DNA of 64,000 bases from Thermoplasmatota archaeon (lineage in GTDB: Archaea; Thermoplasmatota; Thermoplasmata; Thermoplasmatales; Thermoplasmataceae), in assembly GCA_023379845.1 (NCBI GenBank), contig JAMCPG010000034.1:16428-80427 (forward strand), written 5' to 3'. A program made the translations under genes and the position numbers. Shown here one piece after another: positions 61,097 to 64,000 of this stretch (position 1 is its first letter; every line of letters starts with the position of its first letter). Below the pieces are notes generated by a model. That model did not search any database, was not told where the DNA came from, and worked only from the letters and a program-made list of their open reading frames with translations.

Positions 61097-62026
61097 ATGA
61101 AAAGAGATTTGCTCTCTGCATTTGACATGAAGGACGATCTTGAACAGATCATTGATCTTTCGATCAACCTCAAGAAGAGGCGGTATGATTATGAACCTGT
61201 TCTCGCAAGGCATATCCTTGGAATGATCTTTGAAAAACAGAGCACAAGGACAAGAGTGTCGCTTGAGACTGCCATTGAACAGCTCGGGGGACATGCAATT
61301 TACCTCAACCCAAACGATATGCAGGTAGGAAGGGGAGAGACGGTAGCGGATACAGCGAGAGTCCTCTCCGGTTTTGTTGACTTCATATCTTACAGGGCAT
61401 ATAGCAGCGAGAACGTGGCTGAGCTTGCGAGGAATGCTTCCGTTCCAGTAATAAATGCACTTGACAATAAGGAACACCCGGTTCAAATCGTTGCGGATTT
61501 TATGACTATGAAGGAAAAGTTCGGAAAGCTGAAAGGCTTGAAACTTGCATATGTTGGCGATGGAAACAATATGGCCAATTCCCTCATAGCCGGTGCTTCA
61601 ATCCTTGGAGTCGATGTCAGCGTAGGAGCCCCTCATGGACATAAGCCTGATTCATCTATTGTGCAGAGGGCAAACGAACTGGCCAAGAAAAATGGATCCA
61701 AGGTAGAGATACTGGACGACCCTATGGAAGCCGCGGAAAACGCGGATGCGGTATATACAGATGTGTGGGTTTCAATGGGTGAGGAAGCCGAAAAGAAGGA
61801 GAAGGAAAGGCAGTTTTCCGGTTTCCAGGTGAATGACTCACTTATGTCAAAGGCAAAGAAATCAGCTATCTTCATGCATTGCCTTCCGGCCCACCGTGGT
61901 CTGGAAGTATCTGCATCCGTGATAGATGGGCCCAGAAGCATCGTTTTCCAGCAGGCAGAGAACCGTCTTCACACAGCTAAAGCAATTCTTTTAACCCTCC
62001 ATAAATCCATGCATACACATTCTTAA
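61097..62026 (+). CDS. argF: Ornithine carbamoyltransferase
   Basis: The 309-residue enzyme makes citrulline from ornithine and carbamoyl phosphate. Signatures: STRTRVSLE (carbamoyl-phosphate binding), HPVQIVADFMTM (with the conserved HPxQ), DVWVSMGEE and HCLPAHRG (ornithine-binding Cys). ATG 61097 is preferred to GTG 61088 because GGTGA (overlapping the sucD stop) lies five bases upstream. It is joined to sucCD, an unusual neighbour; in catabolic arginine use it would work backwards to yield carbamoyl phosphate. Confidence 0.93.
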   Translation: MKRDLLSAFDMKDDLEQIIDLSINLKKRRYDYEPVLARHILGMIFEKQSTRTRVSLETAIEQLGGHAIYLNPNDMQVGRGETVADTARVLSGFVDFISYRAYSSENVAELARNASVPVINALDNKEHPVQIVADFMTMKEKFGKLKGLKLAYVGDGNNMANSLIAGASILGVDVSVGAPHGHKPDSSIVQRANELAKKNGSKVEILDDPMEAAENADAVYTDVWVSMGEEAEKKEKERQFSGFQVNDSLMSKAKKSAIFMHCLPAHRGLEVSASVIDGPRSIVFQQAENRLHTAKAILLTLHKSMHTHS

Positions 62027-62112
62027 CTTTTAATTCCTGAAAGACAAGGAATTCTTGTATCTTATGAAATCATTTTTTATAATCAATGCAGAATGCGTGA
62101 AAATCAAAAAGG

Positions 62113-62120
62113 ATTATAAA
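62113..62120 (+). promoter_or_regulatory. TATA box of the small unknown gene
   Basis: ATTATAAA is centred about 26 bases before ATG 62142, which supports a leaderless start there rather than at the earlier in-frame ATG codons. Confidence 0.5.
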
Positions 62121-62141
62121 GTACCATACACTACAATGATA

Positions 62142-62456
62142 ATGACAGACAAGGATCAGAAGGGCAAGAATCTGCAGGAAACCATCAGGGAGAAGAGAGC
62201 TTCTGAATCTCTGAGAGAGTTGCCAAGTGTTCTTATTCCAGTCTGGCAGATAAAGCTGCGAGAGCGCTTTGGCATAAACGTAGACAGAGAAATAGCGGCC
62301 TATGTTGTGATGGCAACACATGAGCACGGTACCTGGAAGAGACAACGTGCAATGCGCAAGATACAGAAGATTTTCATGCAACGTGGGATGGATAGCATTG
62401 AGTCCATGAAGAAGGCAAAGGAAATTGTAGATCTCAGTGTCGAGAATCACCAATAA
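62142..62456 (+). CDS. Unknown small protein, about 104 residues
   Basis: I do not recognise this protein. From ATG 62142 it starts MTDKDQKGKNLQETIREK and is basic and helical, with WQIKLRERFGINVDREIAAYVVMATHEHGTWKRQRAMRKIQ in the middle, a composition that suits an RNA- or ribosome-binding protein. A TATA box 26 bases before the ATG supports this start over the in-frame ATG at 62064. The next gene (METTL5-like) starts at GTG 62437 inside its 3' end, so the two are translationally coupled, which hints at a shared rRNA role. Confidence 0.6.
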   Translation: MTDKDQKGKNLQETIREKRASESLRELPSVLIPVWQIKLRERFGINVDREIAAYVVMATHEHGTWKRQRAMRKIQKIFMQRGMDSIESMKKAKEIVDLSVENHQ

Positions 62457-63072
62457 GGAATACCCCGGCAGGAAGAAACTGGAGATACTTTTACAGAAAC
62501 TGGCTTATCCGTCTGAATACAATAATGATCTGGAGCAGTATTTGACAGATCCCCATGTTGCATCAATGCTTGTTTATCAGGCATTTCAGAACGGTGACAT
62601 TGAAGGAAAAACTGTAGCTGACCTCGGATGCGGAAATGGTTTGCTTGCTTTCGGCGCCTCCATTATGGGCGCGAAGCATGTTTATGCCCTGGATTCGGAT
62701 AAAGCAATGACGGATCTCTGTGAAGCAAATTGCAGTGGCCTCCCAGTAACAGTTTACCGATCAGACGTTAGTGCATTCGATACGCATGTTGACACGGTAC
62801 TAATGAATCCACCGTTCGGATCCGTCAGGAGACATGCGGACCTACCGTTTATCAAAACAGCCGCAAGATGTGGTTCAGTTATATATTCAATTCACAACAT
62901 GAAGACAAGGGAATTCGTTGAAAGGCAGTACAGCGATATTGGAGAAATTTTTTTCCAAGCAAGGGTCCTGATCAGCGTACCCAGGATATATGCACATCAT
63001 AAGTATCCATCCCGTGACATGGAAGCATTGATTGTTGGCTCAAAGGTCAAGATCAAGGGCGAAAAAACCTAA
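62437..63072 (+). CDS. METTL5-like adenine-N6 rRNA methyltransferase
   Basis: A 211-residue class I methyltransferase. It has the family N-terminus LEQYLTDPHVASMLVY, motif I VADLGCGNGLLAFGASIMGA, an acidic VYALDSD and the catalytic NPPF in VLMNPPFGSVRRHAD, the pattern of N6-adenine methyltransferases. Eukaryotic METTL5 modifies 18S rRNA; archaeal homologues probably act on 16S rRNA (inferred). The start GTG 62437 overlaps the small gene upstream by 20 bases. HHKYPSRDMEALIVG near the end is also typical. Confidence 0.82.
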   Translation: MSRITNKEYPGRKKLEILLQKLAYPSEYNNDLEQYLTDPHVASMLVYQAFQNGDIEGKTVADLGCGNGLLAFGASIMGAKHVYALDSDKAMTDLCEANCSGLPVTVYRSDVSAFDTHVDTVLMNPPFGSVRRHADLPFIKTAARCGSVIYSIHNMKTREFVERQYSDIGEIFFQARVLISVPRIYAHHKYPSRDMEALIVGSKVKIKGEKT

Positions 63073-63101
63073 TTAAGCTTGCCAATATTCCGTCTCTGCA
63101 T

Positions 63102-63174
63102 GGCCGGGATGGGGTAGTGGATATCCTTGGGGACTGTGGATCCCCGGACCCGGGTTCAATTCCCGGTCCCGGCC
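63102..63174 (+). tRNA. tRNA-His (GTG)
   Basis: A cloverleaf with G-1 (63102) opposite C73, acceptor GCCGGGA/TCCCGGC, anticodon stem GGGGA/TCCCC with loop CTGTGGA (anticodon GTG), and T arm CCGGG-type. The extra G at the 5' end is genome-encoded as usual in archaea. No encoded CCA. Confidence 0.94.
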
Positions 63175-63324
63175 CTCTTCTAAAACCTGATGAGAAGGTC
63201 TTAATTGTCAAACTGTTCAGCGTCTGGGATCAATGCAGGGTTCTTTTTATCCTACTGTATCAATTCGCATTGGCAGTTTCGTATTTCTTATTTTCTGTTC
63301 AATCAGAAATTGGCATAAAGAAAA

Positions 63325-63333
63325 GATTATAAC
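63325..63333 (+). promoter_or_regulatory. TATA box of the DUF929 gene
   Basis: GATTATAAC is centred about 28 bases before ATG 63358, giving a near-leaderless message. Confidence 0.45.
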
Positions 63334-63357
63334 TTGAATTTTTATAGGTAGTGCGAA

Positions 63358-64000
63358 ATGAGTAGGCGAAGTAACAAAAAAGCACAGATCAAGGCTCAAA
63401 AGATAGAGGAAGAAAAGAAGAATGCCCCACCTTACCCAATTGCTATGCTTAAGAAACATCTTAAGGTTGTAGCGGTTGTAATTGTGGTAATAGTGATAAT
63501 AGCTGTCTTTGCCTTCAATCTTGTTCATCTCCCTACTTCAAATGGTGCGTACCAGCTTCCCGCTAATGTCCCTTTTTCTGACTTCGGAACCTATTACAAA
63601 GTGAATTCTTCTGACTACGCTCCGTCAAATAGCGTAAACATTTACTTCGTAACATGGGTAGGCTGCCCTTACGGAGCAGGTGACTCATGGGAACTCTACA
63701 ACTATCTTAACGGCTTCAGTTCAATAAAATCCAGTGTCTCTGGACATTTCTCAGACCCTAATGAAGGAGCGTTGGCCAGCGTTCCTGGACTCTTGTTTAC
63801 TAACAGCCAGATTTCGGTTAAAGGCGTGAATGGTATAAACATAAATCTTGACTCATATTACATGTATAACGAATACATGACACAGGGATACAATGCTCCT
63901 TACGTGAACATTACAAGCGGAACAAGCACAAACGCAATTTCAGTTGCCCTTTCTGAGCTTCAGGCCGATAATCTACCGAGCCAGATATTTAATATTGTCA
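63358..64000 (+). CDS. DUF929 membrane-anchored protein, 5' part (cut by window edge)
   Basis: At least 214 residues, running off the right edge. A Lys/Glu-rich cytoplasmic start (SRRSNKKAQ) is followed by one strong membrane helix (~residues 38-58, VVAVVIVVIVIIAVFAFN) and an outer domain with VNIYFVTWVGCPYGAGDSWELYNYL, the hallmark of DUF929, a thioredoxin-like family of Thermoplasma and Sulfolobus. The CPYG motif has one Cys where thioredoxins have CxxC. Probably an extracytoplasmic redox or chaperone-like protein; function is not established. Confidence 0.82.
   Translation, partial: MSRRSNKKAQIKAQKIEEEKKNAPPYPIAMLKKHLKVVAVVIVVIVIIAVFAFNLVHLPTSNGAYQLPANVPFSDFGTYYKVNSSDYAPSNSVNIYFVTWVGCPYGAGDSWELYNYLNGFSSIKSSVSGHFSDPNEGALASVPGLLFTNSQISVKGVNGININLDSYYMYNEYMTQGYNAPYVNITSGTSTNAISVALSELQADNLPSQIFNIV

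Noticed and set aside
1-64000. CRISPR arrays, prophage, integrases or complete insertion sequences
   Set aside because: No regularly spaced repeats, transposase, integrase or phage structural genes were seen on either strand.

Overview
The window looks like a chromosomal segment of an acidophilic, thermoplasma-like archaeon (Thermoplasmatales or a close relative). Archaeal markers include an Orc1/Cdc6 initiator, a thermosome subunit, ribosomal protein L40e, Trm56, AlaX-type tRNA editing proteins, bifunctional FBP aldolase/phosphatase, a DUF929 protein and archaeal-style tRNAs. Base composition is roughly mid-40s percent G+C by eye. Promoters look like TATA boxes centred about 26 bases before the start, with many apparently leaderless genes, while genes inside operons often carry GGTG/GGAG ribosome binding sites. 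I see no CRISPR array, prophage, integron or intact insertion sequence. This is mostly core metabolism.

Layout. 1-8.3 kb: an edge-truncated B12/radical SAM protein, a zinc-ribbon membrane protein next to a degenerate AlaX paralogue, folC, orc1/cdc6, a methyltransferase, a UPF0173 hydrolase and a LysE exporter. 8.3-8.8 kb is a gene-free stretch with hairpins. 8.8-20.3 kb: a two-subunit 2-oxoacid:ferredoxin oxidoreductase, a small kinase pair, purQ, L40e, an M50 membrane protease, an M24 protein, a class V aminotransferase-fold protein, fbp and a radical SAM protein. 20.4-25 kb: kdpABC and a stand-alone Lrp-type RAM domain. 25.2-35.6 kb: a pyruvate-oxidase-like enzyme, an M13 peptidase, a sugar nucleotidyltransferase, an ABC exporter, a fused 3-hydroxyacyl-CoA dehydrogenase/enoyl-CoA hydratase with an SCP2 protein, and a protein disulfide oxidoreductase. 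35.6-45.9 kb: AlaX, a cobalamin adenosyltransferase, the operon lipA-E1alpha-E1beta-E2-E3-lipB, an esterase and etfBA. 46-57 kb: two paralogous unknown proteins, an NRAMP-like transporter, tRNA genes, trm56, small unknown genes, a HAD phosphatase, an SDR protein, a thiolase-like/DUF35 pair and a double-domain ThyX. 57.3-64 kb: a thermosome subunit, sucCD-argF, a METTL5-like methyltransferase, tRNA-His and an edge-truncated DUF929 protein.

How the genes fit together. There are three separate routes for oxidising 2-oxoacids: ferredoxin-linked, lipoate/NAD-linked, and a pyruvate oxidase type. The beta-oxidation fusion, SCP2 protein, ETF, cobalamin adenosyltransferase and succinyl-CoA synthetase fit growth on amino acids, branched-chain acids and fatty acids, as expected for a heterotroph that scavenges peptides (M13, M24 and M50 proteins, a LysE exporter).

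The most interesting points are these. Three genes lack any in-frame ATG, GTG or TTG at the position their protein families require; two of them have a good ribosome binding site in front of a near-cognate codon (CTG, ATT). A thiolase-fold protein has lost the nucleophilic cysteine but keeps a DUF35 partner. A double ThyX protein divides the signature motif between its halves. An AlaX paralogue has lost most zinc ligands. A complete LipA/LipB lipoylation system is built into an archaeal dehydrogenase operon. The tRNA-Asn gene is one base short in the anticodon stem.
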